From assembly GCF_006125015.1 (NCBI RefSeq), contig NZ_SZZN01000001.1:1798001-1862000 (forward strand): DNA of 64,000 nt. The letters run 5' to 3'. Below are positions 18,763-27,622 of this stretch, in pieces. The position numbers and the translations under genes are program-made. Under the pieces are notes generated by a model. It had not been told where the DNA came from, made no database searches, and worked only from the letters and a program-made list of their open reading frames with translations. Numbering within the stretch: the stretch's first letter is position 1; each line of letters starts with the position of its first letter. The stretch is from Roseovarius arcticus. Its GTDB lineage: Bacteria > Pseudomonadota > Alphaproteobacteria > Rhodobacterales > Rhodobacteraceae.

Positions 18763-20013
18763 ATGACCTATCACCCCAAATCTGAATTCCTGAACGTGAT
18801 GGTGTCGCGCGGCTATCTGGCCGATTGCACCGATATGCAGGGGCTGGATGACCAGCTAATGGCGGGCGTTGTGCCAACCTATATCGGCTATGACGCGACC
18901 GCCAAATCGCTGCATATTGGCCACCTGCTGAACATCATGATGCTGCGCTGGCTGCAAAAGACGGGGCACAAGCCCATCACCTTGATGGGCGGCGGCACGA
19001 CCAAAGTCGGCGATCCCAGCTTTCGCTCGGACGAGCGGCCGTTGCTGACGCCAGAGGTCATCGACGATAATATCAGCGGGATGCAGCAGGTTTTCGCACG
19101 ATACCTGTCATACGGTGACGGCGCGACCGACGCGATAATGGTCAACAATGCTGAATGGCTGGACGGGCTGAACTACCTCGACTTTCTGCGCGACATCGGG
19201 CGGCATTTTTCGGTCAACCGTATGCTGTCATTCGAGAGCGTGAAATCACGGCTGGATCGCGAGCAATCACTCAGCTTTCTTGAATTCAACTATATGATCT
19301 TGCAAGCCTATGATTTTATGGAGCTTAATCGCCGCTACGGCTGCGCGTTGCAAATGGGCGGCTCGGATCAGTGGGGCAATATCGTCAATGGCATCGACCT
19401 GACGCGCCGCGTGATTGACGGACATGTATTTGGCCTGACTTCGCCGCTTCTGACCACATCGGATGGCAAGAAAATGGGCAAATCCGCGGATGGGGCGGTT
19501 TGGCTGAACGCCGACATGTGCGCGCCCTACACGTTCTGGCAATTCTGGCGCAACACCACCGATGCCGACACAGGGCGTTTCCTGAAGTTGTATACCGAGT
19601 TGCCCCTAGACGAATGTGAGCGGCTAGGCGCGCTGGGGGGCTCTGACATAAATGAGGCCAAGGTTATTTTAGCCAATGAAGTGACGAGGTTAGTACACGG
19701 TATTGATGCGGCGAATGCCGCTGAGGCGACGGCACGCGAAGTGTTTGAAAAGGGCGGCGTTGGCGACGACCTTCCGACACTGGTTGTGGAGGCCAGCGAG
19801 GCGGCGGAGGGTATATCCATCGTGCAGCTGATCGTCCGCGCCGGGCTGGCAAAGTCCGGCAAAGACGCCAAGCGGTTGATTGCAGAGAACGGCGCGCGGA
19901 TGAACGACGCCCCGCTGGAGGATGCAGGGCTGATGATCGACACCGCCGCATTGGCGCAGCCGATCAAGCTGAGCGCTGGCAAGAAGCGTCATGCGCTGGT
20001 GAAATTGGGTTAA
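18763..20013 (+). CDS. tyrS: Tyrosyl-tRNA synthetase
   Basis: This 416-residue class I aminoacyl-tRNA synthetase charges tRNA-Tyr. The HIGH motif is SLHIGHLLN, near residue 49. The KMSKS motif is [11 protein letters not shown], near 237. A tyrosine-binding [11 protein letters not shown] segment lies between them. The C-terminal S4 RNA-binding domain covers about residues 350-416 ([20 protein letters not shown]). ATG 18763 is chosen because it gives the usual TyrS N-terminus. Confidence 0.97.
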   Translation: MTYHPKSEFLNVMVSRGYLADCTDMQGLDDQLMAGVVPTYIGYDATAKSLHIGHLLNIMMLRWLQKTGHKPITLMGGGTTKVGDPSFRSDERPLLTPEVIDDNISGMQQVFARYLSYGDGATDAIMVNNAEWLDGLNYLDFLRDIGRHFSVNRMLSFESVKSRLDREQSLSFLEFNYMILQAYDFMELNRRYGCALQMGGSDQWGNIVNGIDLTRRVIDGHVFGLTSPLLTTSDGKKMGKSADGAVWLNADMCAPYTFWQFWRNTTDADTGRFLKLYTELPLDECERLGALGGSDINEAKVILANEVTRLVHGIDAANAAEATAREVFEKGGVGDDLPTLVVEASEAAEGISIVQLIVRAGLAKSGKDAKRLIAENGARMNDAPLEDAGLMIDTAALAQPIKLSAGKKRHALVKLG

Positions 20014-20067
20014 AGCATCACATCCAGTTCCCGCGCCAGGTAACCGGTTTTACGTAATTATCTCTGA

Positions 20068-20088
20068 GATAAACGGTGCGCGTTTATC
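20068..20088. terminator. Inverted repeat at the tyrS/aroB junction
   Basis: The perfect stem GATAAAC/GTTTATC has a 7-base loop and covers the aroB stop codon between two convergent genes. It could act as a weak terminator. No T run follows on either strand. Confidence 0.35.
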
Positions 20089-21196
20089 GGGATGCAAGCG
20101 CGTCCTGCAGGACCGAAAGGACAGCGTCGTGCGGGACGTCTGACGTTACAAACGCCTCGCCGATATCTCGCGCGAGGACGAAATGCAGCTTGCCCTCCTG
20201 CACTTTTTTATCCTGCGCCATGAGCGCCAGAAGGGCATTTGCATCCGGCAAATCACCTTCAATATCAGATAGATCTACCTTCATGTTCATGTTCGTCAGA
20301 TGAGCACGGACACGGCTGGGTGTTTCCTGCGGGCACAGCCCAAGGCGCGCCGAAAGCTCGAACGCCAGCGCACAGCCAATCGCGACGCCCTCACCATGAA
20401 GCAGACGACCCGAGTAACCAGTCGCGGCCTCTAGCGCGTGGCCGAAGGTATGACCGAGGTTCAGCAACGCGCGGTCGCCCTGCTCAGTCTCGTCGCGCGC
20501 GACGATGTCCGCTTTCATCTGAACAGATCGGGAAACGGCATAGATCCGTGCATCGACATCGCCTGCAGCCATGCTTGGCGCGTGGCCCTCAAGCCAATCA
20601 AAGAAGGCAGCATCGCCAAGCAACCCGTACTTTACGACTTCGCCGTAACCTGCCAGAAAGTCACGATTTTTCATCGTCGCCAACATGTCAGTATCCGCCA
20701 ACACAAGGCTAGGCTGATGAAAGGCGCCGATCAGGTTTTTCCCCCGGCTTGAATTGATGCCTGTTTTGCCACCGACTGAGCTGTCGACCTGCGCCAACAG
20801 GCTGGTGGGGATCTGAACAAAGCGCACCCCGCGCCTAAGGATCGCAGCCGCGAATCCAACCAGGTCACCGATCACGCCGCCGCCAAAGGCGATAACAACG
20901 TCGCCGCGCTCAATCTGCGCCTCCAGCAGCCATTCCGTCGTCCGCTCCAACTGGACCCAGCATTTTGTGGCCTCGCCGGGTGGTAGCGCGAGCGATGTCA
21001 GTTCGATACCGCTTGCAGCGAGTCCTGAGCGCAGGGCATCCAAATGGAGGGCGCCGACCGCCTCATCGGTGACGACAGCCACGCGCGGGCGGCGCAGGAG
21101 CGGCGCGATCAGCGTGCCGGACTGCACCAGCAGGCCGGGACCTACAAGCACGTCATATGCGCGCGCACCAAGCGGGACGTGGATGATATTGCTCAT
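20084..21196 (-). CDS. aroB: 3-dehydroquinate synthase
   Basis: This 370-residue NAD- and Zn-dependent enzyme carries out the second step of the shikimate pathway (DAHP to 3-dehydroquinate). NAD-binding GGGVIGDLVGFAAA is followed by PTSLLAQVDSSVGGKTGIN and the zinc ligands in GYGEVVKYGL, LGHTFGHALE and LLHGEGVAIG. ATG 21196 overlaps the aroK stop by 4 bases (ATGA), which fixes both the start and the operon aroK-aroB. Confidence 0.97.
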   Translation of the reverse strand: MSNIIHVPLGARAYDVLVGPGLLVQSGTLIAPLLRRPRVAVVTDEAVGALHLDALRSGLAASGIELTSLALPPGEATKCWVQLERTTEWLLEAQIERGDVVIAFGGGVIGDLVGFAAAILRRGVRFVQIPTSLLAQVDSSVGGKTGINSSRGKNLIGAFHQPSLVLADTDMLATMKNRDFLAGYGEVVKYGLLGDAAFFDWLEGHAPSMAAGDVDARIYAVSRSVQMKADIVARDETEQGDRALLNLGHTFGHALEAATGYSGRLLHGEGVAIGCALAFELSARLGLCPQETPSRVRAHLTNMNMKVDLSDIEGDLPDANALLALMAQDKKVQEGKLHFVLARDIGEAFVTSDVPHDAVLSVLQDALASR

Positions 21197-21750
21197 ATGC
21201 TTTCCAATACATGAGGGCGCGCGGCGAGCGCCTCCATCACGCGGGTCGCCATCGTTTCGACGGAGTAACCGGTATGCGAGACGACTTCGATATCGGCCAG
21301 CGCATAGATCGGCACGCGGGTCTCGTATAGCTCGCGCAGCGTTGCGCGCGGATCGGGCGTGCGCAGCAGCGGCCGTGTGTCCTTGTTTTTGACCCGGCTC
21401 CACAGCAGGGGCAAATCGGCGTTCAGCCAGACCGACACGCCCTTGTCCGCGATGACGGCGCGGTTGCGCTCTTGCAGGAACGCGCCGCCCCCGGTGGACA
21501 AAATACTGCACTCTGCCGATAATAAGCGGCTGATCACCTCCGTCTCGCGGCAGCGAAAGAACGCCTCGCCGTCGCGCGCAAAAATCTCAGAGATGCTGCG
21601 CGCCGCCGCAGATTCGATTTCGGCGTCGGAATCGCGAAACTGCACGCCCAAACGCGCGGCCAGCGCCTTGCCGACAGCGGTTTTGCCCGCGCCCATCATA
21701 CCGACCAGCACGACCGTTTTCTTCAAAGATCCAGCCGCGTTTTCGGCCAC
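21193..21750 (-). CDS. aroK: Shikimate kinase
   Basis: This kinase of about 185 residues phosphorylates shikimate at O3. Walker A is VGMMGAGKTAVGKALA. The shikimate-binding FRDSDAEIE, FFRCRETEV and STGGGAF motifs follow, and the lid contains RPLLRTPDPR. The start is uncertain: GTG 21750 has GGGGGAG eight bases upstream and gives the usual length. An ATG at 21810 would add a 20-residue leader not usual in the family. Coupled to aroB by a 4-base overlap, and divergent from the small membrane gene at 21886. Confidence 0.94.
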   Translation of the reverse strand: MAENAAGSLKKTVVLVGMMGAGKTAVGKALAARLGVQFRDSDAEIESAAARSISEIFARDGEAFFRCRETEVISRLLSAECSILSTGGGAFLQERNRAVIADKGVSVWLNADLPLLWSRVKNKDTRPLLRTPDPRATLRELYETRVPIYALADIEVVSHTGYSVETMATRVMEALAARPHVLESI

Positions 21751-21885
21751 TTTCGGCACTCCCCCGCCCAAAATGGACAATACGGCATTGAATGACGTGA
21801 TATTGCCCAAAATGCCAGTTATAAGTTGATCAAAGCGGACAAAACCGCAGGCAAAACCGCAGATAAACCGGCAGGCAGGCTCATC

Positions 21886-22035
21886 GTGTTTAGACTCATC
21901 AAGTGGTTGTTTTACCTCGCAATCCTCGCGTTCATCGCGCTGGTTGGCTACGCGTATCTCGGCCCGTTCTTTGGCGCCGACTTTCGCCCCCCCGAAAGCG
22001 AGATTCGCCAGGACATCTTGCTAGATGCGCAGTGA
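21886..22035 (+). CDS. Small single-helix membrane protein
   Basis: This 49-residue protein begins at GTG 21886 (MFRLIKWLFYLAILAFIALV), with one strong membrane helix followed by a short polar tail DFRPPESEIRQDILLDAQ. A TTG at 21826 would give a 69-residue version with a Lys-rich leader. I recognise no family. It overlaps the next gene by 11 bases and runs divergently from aroK-aroB. It probably starts the transcript that ends with xerD. Confidence 0.6.
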   Translation: MFRLIKWLFYLAILAFIALVGYAYLGPFFGADFRPPESEIRQDILLDAQ

Positions 22036-23569
22036 TGCGGCGCGGGCTGCGGCGGCGTTAGTCGCACTGGCCATCACGCTACCGGGGCCTATATCGGCCC
22101 AAGGCGTCGGCCCAAGGCCGTTATCGGCCATCGACTGGCTGGGCCAGGATTTGCCCGGCGCGGCATCCCTTCCCCAGCGTCCTGCCATCAGCGAGCCGCC
22201 CGTGGCAGGCGCAGTGAGCATACCCGACATTGCAATGACACCGCTGGGGGCCGCGACCAGTGGTGCTGTCGGCCTGCTGCCCACTTCCGTCACAGGCCTC
22301 CCGGCCCACATGTGGGCCGCGAGTGATGCGCGCGATCTGGACGCGCTTTGGGCGCGCGCGCGCCAGCAGCCACTGCCTGCAATCGGCGCGCTCTACCATA
22401 CTCTGCTGTTGGCCGAGGCCGATCCGCCGCGCGGCGGCGAGGACGGGTTTTTAGGAACGCGCGTGGCTATGCTGCGCCGCTTTGGCGCGGTTGATCCGGC
22501 GCTAGGGCTGCTGGCGCGGGCGGGGCCAAACGTGCCAGCGCTCTTTACGCTATGGTTCGATCTGTCGCTATTGGACGGGGCCGAGGCTGCGGCCTGTACC
22601 GCCCTACGCGATGCGCCTGGCCTGATGCGCGATGATGGCGCCAAGATTTATTGCAGCGCCTTGACCGGCGATTGGCGCACGGCTGCGCTCTTGTTTGATA
22701 CCGGCACTGCGCTGGGAACGATAACAGGCAGCAATGCCACGCTGCTGGCGCAGTTTCTGGATGCCGAACTCGCCGAGGAGGCCGCCGTGCCCCCGCCCAG
22801 TGCGGCGCCCACCCCGCTGGAGTTTCGCCTGTTCGAGGCGATTGGCACACCTCTGTCGACGCGCGGCCTTCCGATTGCCTTTGCGATGGCGGATCTGCGC
22901 GGCACGGCCGGCTGGCGGGCCGAGATTGAGGCGGCCGAGCGACTGACGCGCGCGGGCGCCCTTGCACCGGGCCGCCTGATGGGTCTCTACACTCGACAGC
23001 GTCCTGCCGCGTCAGGCGGCGTCTGGGACCGAGCCAACGCGGTGCAGACGCTGGACGCCGCGCTGGATGCGCGCGACCCAGTGCGCAGCGCCGCCGCACT
23101 GATGGCCGCGTGGGCGCATATGCGCAGCGAAGGGTTGGAAGTGCCGTTCGCAGATATCTTTGGCGCGCGCCTTGCCCAGATCGACCTGCCCGCCAAAGCG
23201 CAGGCGCTGGCCACCCAGATCCGCCTTTTATCGCCTGACTATGAGGCGGCGGCAGATGGGGCGGGCAGCGACGCCTTTCTGGCTGGTCTGGCGCACGGCA
23301 GGCCAGACGCCAAGCTGGCAGCAGACACCACCGAACGCGCTATCGCCGATGCCTTTTCCACGCCGCCCATTCCCGCGCCCGAACATGCCGCGCTGATTGC
23401 CGAGGGCAAGCTGGGCGAGGCAATTCTGTCTGCTGCCCTGCAATTCGACCGCGCCGACGACGATCCCGGCGAAATGGCCAGCGCACTGGGTACGCTGCGC
23501 GCGGTCGGACTAGAGGATACCGCCCGGCGCGCAGCGTTGCAGGCGCTGATACTGGCGGACGGCGGATGA
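22025..23569 (+). CDS. Secreted Ala-rich protein of unknown function
   Basis: This 514-residue protein has an N-terminal signal peptide (MRSDAARAAAALVALAITLP, cleavage likely after ISA), so it is probably periplasmic. The remainder is Ala/Leu-rich, apparently all helical, with repeat-like stretches that may be TPR-type, but no named domain is clear. The start overlaps the preceding small gene by 11 bases, and the stop overlaps the xerD ATG by 4 bases (ATGA), so the three are one unit. A link to chromosome segregation or cell division through xerD is possible but not shown. Confidence 0.65.
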   Translation: MRSDAARAAAALVALAITLPGPISAQGVGPRPLSAIDWLGQDLPGAASLPQRPAISEPPVAGAVSIPDIAMTPLGAATSGAVGLLPTSVTGLPAHMWAASDARDLDALWARARQQPLPAIGALYHTLLLAEADPPRGGEDGFLGTRVAMLRRFGAVDPALGLLARAGPNVPALFTLWFDLSLLDGAEAAACTALRDAPGLMRDDGAKIYCSALTGDWRTAALLFDTGTALGTITGSNATLLAQFLDAELAEEAAVPPPSAAPTPLEFRLFEAIGTPLSTRGLPIAFAMADLRGTAGWRAEIEAAERLTRAGALAPGRLMGLYTRQRPAASGGVWDRANAVQTLDAALDARDPVRSAAALMAAWAHMRSEGLEVPFADIFGARLAQIDLPAKAQALATQIRLLSPDYEAAADGAGSDAFLAGLAHGRPDAKLAADTTERAIADAFSTPPIPAPEHAALIAEGKLGEAILSAALQFDRADDDPGEMASALGTLRAVGLEDTARRAALQALILADGG

Positions 23570-24537
23570 GCAACGCCGCACACTGGACCGAGGCGTTTCT
23601 GGAGGCACAAGCCGCCGAGCAGGGCGCCGCGCGCAACACGCTAGAGGCCTACGCGCGCGATCTGGCTGATTACGGTGCTTGGCTGGTGCGAAAAAAACTA
23701 GCGCCGGACACTGCCCAGCAATCAGATATTGAACGCTACCTCGTCGATCTGGAGGCGCAGGGACTAGCCAAATCCACCCGCGCGCGCCGACTGTCGGCGG
23801 TCAAGCAGCTCTACCGCTTTGCGTTCGAGGATCGTTTGCGCGCTGACAACCCAGCGATGCAGATCAAGGGGCCGGGCCGCGACGCCCGCCTGCCCAAGAC
23901 GCTAAGCGAGGAAGAGGTCGACCGCCTGCTGGCTGCCAGCCGCGAGGTGGGGCGCAATGCGCGCGATCGCTGCCGCAACACCTGCCTGATGGAGCTGCTC
24001 TACGCCACCGGGATGCGCGTGACCGAGCTGGTGTCGCTGCCTATCGCGGCCGCGCGCGGCAATCCCCAGATGCTGATGATCCGCGGCAAGGGCGGCAAGG
24101 AGCGGATGGTGCCCCTGTCGCCCCCGGCCCGCGCAGCCGTGCAGGTGTGGCTAGAAATGCTGGACGCAAGCGCCGAGGCAGACCGAGCCAACGGTAAGGC
24201 GCAGTCGCCTTATATGTTCGCCTCATCCGGCAAGGCAGGCCATCTGACACGCCACCGTTTTTATGTGCTGATCAAAGAGTTGGCAGTGCAAGGCGGCGTC
24301 AGCCCCGCCAAGGTCACGCCGCACACGCTGCGCCATGCCTTTGCCACGCATCTACTGGCCAATGGCGCCGATCTGATGGCTATTCAGGCGCTGCTGGGCC
24401 ATGCGGACGTCGCCACGACCGAGATTTACACGCACGTTCTGGATGCCCGCTTGCAAGCCTTGGTGCTGGAACATCACCCCCTGTCGGAGGCAGCGACGCG
24501 TAAATCCGCCAACAGCATATCCTCGGACGGCCAGTAG
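23566..24537 (+). CDS. xerD: Site-specific tyrosine recombinase XerD
   Basis: This 323-residue recombinase resolves chromosome dimers at dif together with XerC. The N-terminal SAM-like domain covers residues 1-100. The catalytic residues are present: Arg in ATGMRVTELVSLP, the HTLRHAFATHLL box (HxxR), the LGHADVATTEIYTHV segment with the second His, and the nucleophile Tyr. This is the housekeeping XerD type rather than a mobile-element integrase: no attachment site, phage genes or tRNA lie beside it. The start is coupled to the upstream unknown gene. Confidence 0.93.
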   Translation: MSNAAHWTEAFLEAQAAEQGAARNTLEAYARDLADYGAWLVRKKLAPDTAQQSDIERYLVDLEAQGLAKSTRARRLSAVKQLYRFAFEDRLRADNPAMQIKGPGRDARLPKTLSEEEVDRLLAASREVGRNARDRCRNTCLMELLYATGMRVTELVSLPIAAARGNPQMLMIRGKGGKERMVPLSPPARAAVQVWLEMLDASAEADRANGKAQSPYMFASSGKAGHLTRHRFYVLIKELAVQGGVSPAKVTPHTLRHAFATHLLANGADLMAIQALLGHADVATTEIYTHVLDARLQALVLEHHPLSEAATRKSANSISSDGQ

Positions 24538-24592
24538 CCGGGGGCAAGCGCAGTCTCATAACTCTGAGCCAAGCCCGCCAAACAGCGGCAGC

Positions 24593-24609
24593 GGGGTGTC
24601 TTGCACCCC
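24593..24609 (+). terminator. Short hairpin after xerD
   Basis: The perfect stem GGGGTG/CACCCC has a 5-base loop and lies 56 bases after the xerD stop. No T run follows, so termination is doubtful. Confidence 0.35.
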
Positions 24610-24699
24610 CAGATCGATCCACCTCATATACCATGATCTCTTGATCGTGCGCGCCGCGCACCGCATAACGCGTCCTATACAGAAGGACACAGAAGACCA

Positions 24700-26007
24700 A
24701 TGGAAGCGATAAGCGAGATATTCGACGCCTCGTTCTGGATCACCGCAGCCGCCATTCTGGCGCTGCTGGTCCTCTCGGGCTTATTCTCGGGTAGTGAGAC
24801 GGCGCTGACGGCAGCCTCGCGCGGCAAGCTGCGCGCGCGCGCCGACAAGGGCGACAAGGGCGCCGAACGCGCGCTGGTCATAACCGAAGATAACGAGCGG
24901 CTGATCGGTTCGGTCCTCTTGGGCAACAATCTGGTGAACATCCTCGCCACATCGCTGGCGACGGCCTTGTTTACCCGGATATTCGGGGAATCGGGCGTGG
25001 CGTTAGCGACGATTGTGATGACCCTGCTCGTCCTGATCTTTGCCGAGGTGCTGCCCAAGACATATGCAATCACTAATTCTGAGGTTGCCGCGTCCCGCGT
25101 TGCGCCCGCGATCACGATCGTCATTCGCCTCTTCTCGCCGGTCGTGTCGGCTGTCCGGCTTCTTGTGCGTCTTATCCTGCGCCTTTTTGGCGTCAAGACC
25201 GATCCCGATGGCCAGATCCTCGCAGTCCGCGAAGAAATCGCCGGCGCTCTTTATCTGGGCCACTCCGAGGGCGTCGTTGAAAAGGAGGATCGCGACCGCA
25301 TATTGGGCGCGCTGGATCTGGGCCAGCGGGCCGTTGAGGAAATCATGCGCCACCGCAGCGAGATCGAGATGATCAATGCCGGATTGGATCCTGTCGCGAT
25401 CCTTGATCAGTGCCTGAAATCACCCCATACCCGCCTGCCCGTCTACGTAGACGATCCGGACAATATCATCGGTATTGTCCACGCCAAGGATCTGCTGCGC
25501 GCCATGCACAAGCTTGCGCTCGGCGAGGGTGGCAGCACGAATGCGTGGCGCACATTTGACATCACATCGGTGGTGATGAAGCCCTATTTCGTGCCAGAAA
25601 CGACGACCTTGGACGATCAGATGCGCCAGTTTCTGCGGATGCGTACGCATTTCGCGCTGGTGGTGGACGAATACGGATCGCTTCAGGGCCTTATCACGCT
25701 TGAGGATATCCTAGAGGAGATCGTGGGCGAGATCACCGACGAGTTCGACACCGACGCCGAGCATCCCATCAAGCGTGGCGAGGATGGTCAGTACCTAGTC
25801 GACGGCGCCATGACGATTCGCGACCTGAACCGCGCCACAGACTGGTCCCTGCCCGATGATGCCGCCAACACCATCGCCGGACTGGTCATTCACGAGGCGC
25901 AGATGATCCCGAAGGTGAACCAAGTGTTCAACTTTCACGGCTTCAGGTTCGAAGTGCTGGCACGCAAGGCCAATCGGATTACGCGGCTAAAGATCGGGAA
26001 GGTTTGA
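24700..26007 (+). CDS. HlyC/CorC family protein with DUF21 (CNNM) and CBS domains
   Basis: This 435-residue membrane protein has an N-terminal DUF21/CNNM domain with three to four membrane helices (about residues 1-190: LFSGSETALTAASRGKLRAR, LIGSVLLGNNLVNILATSLA, LIFAEVLPKTYAI), two CBS domains (about 210-340: TRLPVYVDDPDNIIGIVHAKDL, VVDEYGSLQGLITLEDILEEIVG) and a C-terminal CorC_HlyC domain. CNNM proteins are Mg2+ or other cation transporters or regulators. It is a full-length paralog of the soluble CorC encoded at 56614-57531, which lacks the membrane domain. Confidence 0.9.
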   Translation: MEAISEIFDASFWITAAAILALLVLSGLFSGSETALTAASRGKLRARADKGDKGAERALVITEDNERLIGSVLLGNNLVNILATSLATALFTRIFGESGVALATIVMTLLVLIFAEVLPKTYAITNSEVAASRVAPAITIVIRLFSPVVSAVRLLVRLILRLFGVKTDPDGQILAVREEIAGALYLGHSEGVVEKEDRDRILGALDLGQRAVEEIMRHRSEIEMINAGLDPVAILDQCLKSPHTRLPVYVDDPDNIIGIVHAKDLLRAMHKLALGEGGSTNAWRTFDITSVVMKPYFVPETTTLDDQMRQFLRMRTHFALVVDEYGSLQGLITLEDILEEIVGEITDEFDTDAEHPIKRGEDGQYLVDGAMTIRDLNRATDWSLPDDAANTIAGLVIHEAQMIPKVNQVFNFHGFRFEVLARKANRITRLKIGKV

Positions 26008-26021
26008 GGCCCGGTGCCGCC

Positions 26022-27506
26022 CTAGCCCACGACCGTGTTGATCAGGACAAAGATCACGCCGGACAGAGTGGCTGCTGCAGGCACGGTTATGATCCATGCC
26101 GCGATGATGGTCATGAAATGCGAGCGCCGCACCAGCTTGCGGCGACGCCGCTCTTCGGGGGCAAAGGTGGTCTTGTCTGGCATATCCAGCCGCGCCTTGC
26201 GAATGCGCCGCTCGGTATCCCATTCGCGAAAAAATCCGACACCAAATACCCCGCCAACAGCGATGTGCGTCGAACTGACGGGCAGGCCCAGCCAGCTGGC
26301 TATGATTACCGTGATTGCCGCCGATAATGCGACGCAATAGGCGCGCATCGGGTTCAGCTTGGTGATTTGGCCGCCGACCATGCGGATCAGCTTGGGCCCA
26401 AAAAGGAAGAGGCCAAAGGATATACCGAACGCCCCAATCACCATCACCCAGAACGGCAGGCTGACCGCGTCTGTGAAGCTGCCCGATTGCGAAGCCTGCA
26501 CAATTGCGGCGAGCGGCCCCACCGCATTGGCCACATCATTTGCCCCATGCGCAAAGCTGAGCAGCGCCGCAGATATGACGAGCGGAATTCCGAATAGCAC
26601 CTTGAGCGATTTGTTCCGATTCTCCAGCCCGTGCGACTGCCGCCGGATCAGGGGAATCATCACCAGCCAGACGGCTACGCCCATCACCGCCCCAATCAGC
26701 AGGGCGGAGGGTAAATTGATGTCAATCAGATGCTTCAGCCCCTTCAGCGCCAGATAGGAGGTGAATGCGCCCGCCATGATGCCGACCAATACAGGCACCC
26801 AGACACGCGCGGCTGCAATCTTGTCCTCGCGGTAGATGATGCGCGATTTTATCAGCCACAGGAATCCTGCTGCGACTGCCCCGCCCAGTATCGGCGAAAT
26901 CACCCAACTGGCCGCAATCGCGCCCATGGTTGGCCAGTTGACTGCAGCAAACCCGGCGGCGGCAATGCCTGCCCCCATAACGCCGCCCACCACCGAATGT
27001 GTGGTCGATACTGGCGCCCCGATCCACGTCGCAAGGTTAACCCACAGCGCTGCCGACAACAGCGCAGCCATCATCGCCCAGATAAAGACCGAAGCGGTTC
27101 CCATGCTTTCGGGCGCTATAATGCCCTTGGCGATGGTCGACACCACGTCGCCGCCCGCAATCAACGCGCCTGCACTCTCGAATATGACGGCAATGGCGAT
27201 GGCGCCGCCCATCGTCAGCGCATTGGCACCGACTGCGGGGCCCATATTATTGGCCACATCGTTGGCCCCGATGTTCAGCGCCATATACGCGCCCAGACAG
27301 GTCGCGATAACGACGATCATCGCATTGCTGCTATGCCCGAAAAACAGCATCGCGGCGATACCGGCCAGCAATACGAACACCAGCGCAATGCCCGGCCCAA
27401 CCATGGGACGCGCCACATAGGCCGTCGCCACTTCGAGGTTGGAGTAGCGCGCCAGATCGCGGTCCAGCGTATCGAGGTGGCGCGGATCGCCCTGCCCGTC
27501 GGTCAT
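26022..27506 (-). CDS. pit: PiT-family inorganic phosphate transporter
   Basis: This permease of about 494 residues has roughly 12 membrane helices. Both signature repeats of the PiT family are present: GANDVANNMGPAVGA in the N-terminal half and GANDVANAVGPLAAI in the C-terminal half. It imports (metal-)phosphate with protons or Na+. A poorly conserved hydrophilic N-terminus of about 45 residues precedes the first helix. ATG 27506 is chosen because AAGGGG lies 9 bases upstream. For ATG 27515 the same site would be too close. The ribosome site sits in a hairpin described separately. Confidence 0.92.
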   Translation of the reverse strand: MTDGQGDPRHLDTLDRDLARYSNLEVATAYVARPMVGPGIALVFVLLAGIAAMLFFGHSSNAMIVVIATCLGAYMALNIGANDVANNMGPAVGANALTMGGAIAIAVIFESAGALIAGGDVVSTIAKGIIAPESMGTASVFIWAMMAALLSAALWVNLATWIGAPVSTTHSVVGGVMGAGIAAAGFAAVNWPTMGAIAASWVISPILGGAVAAGFLWLIKSRIIYREDKIAAARVWVPVLVGIMAGAFTSYLALKGLKHLIDINLPSALLIGAVMGVAVWLVMIPLIRRQSHGLENRNKSLKVLFGIPLVISAALLSFAHGANDVANAVGPLAAIVQASQSGSFTDAVSLPFWVMVIGAFGISFGLFLFGPKLIRMVGGQITKLNPMRAYCVALSAAITVIIASWLGLPVSSTHIAVGGVFGVGFFREWDTERRIRKARLDMPDKTTFAPEERRRRKLVRRSHFMTIIAAWIITVPAAATLSGVIFVLINTVVG

Positions 27507-27515
27507 GTCAATCAT

Positions 27516-27560
27516 CCCCTTGGTTGGGTGGGACGACTAGCGCCGATGGGGCAACCAAGG
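27516..27560 (-). promoter_or_regulatory. Hairpin masking the pit ribosome-binding site
   Basis: On the minus strand, CCTTGGTTG (27560-27552) pairs perfectly with CAACCAAGG (27526-27518), a 9-bp stem with a 25-base loop. The last bases of the stem are the AAGG of the AAGGGG Shine-Dalgarno (27521-27516) of pit. Folding would hide the ribosome site. Whether it is a regulatory switch or a coincidence is not known. Confidence 0.5.
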
Positions 27561-27622
27561 CAACCGCACAATTCAAGGTTGGGGAGAAAACCTGCACTAT
27601 TTCTGCTGCGTGTGGCCCGGAG

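Noticed and set aside
20584..20640. Reading of a tRNA or other stable RNA in intergenic gaps across the window
   Set aside because: No gap showed a T-loop GGTTCGAATCC-like core with matching acceptor arms; I found no tRNA, tmRNA or rRNA.
23566..24537. Tyrosine recombinase as a sign of a mobile element
   Set aside because: It is the housekeeping XerD type, in an operon with non-phage genes and without tRNA, att repeats or cargo.
26716..26729. TTGATGTCAATCAG, close to an FnrL box
   Set aside because: One base off the TTGAT-N4-ATCAA pattern and located inside the pit coding region.
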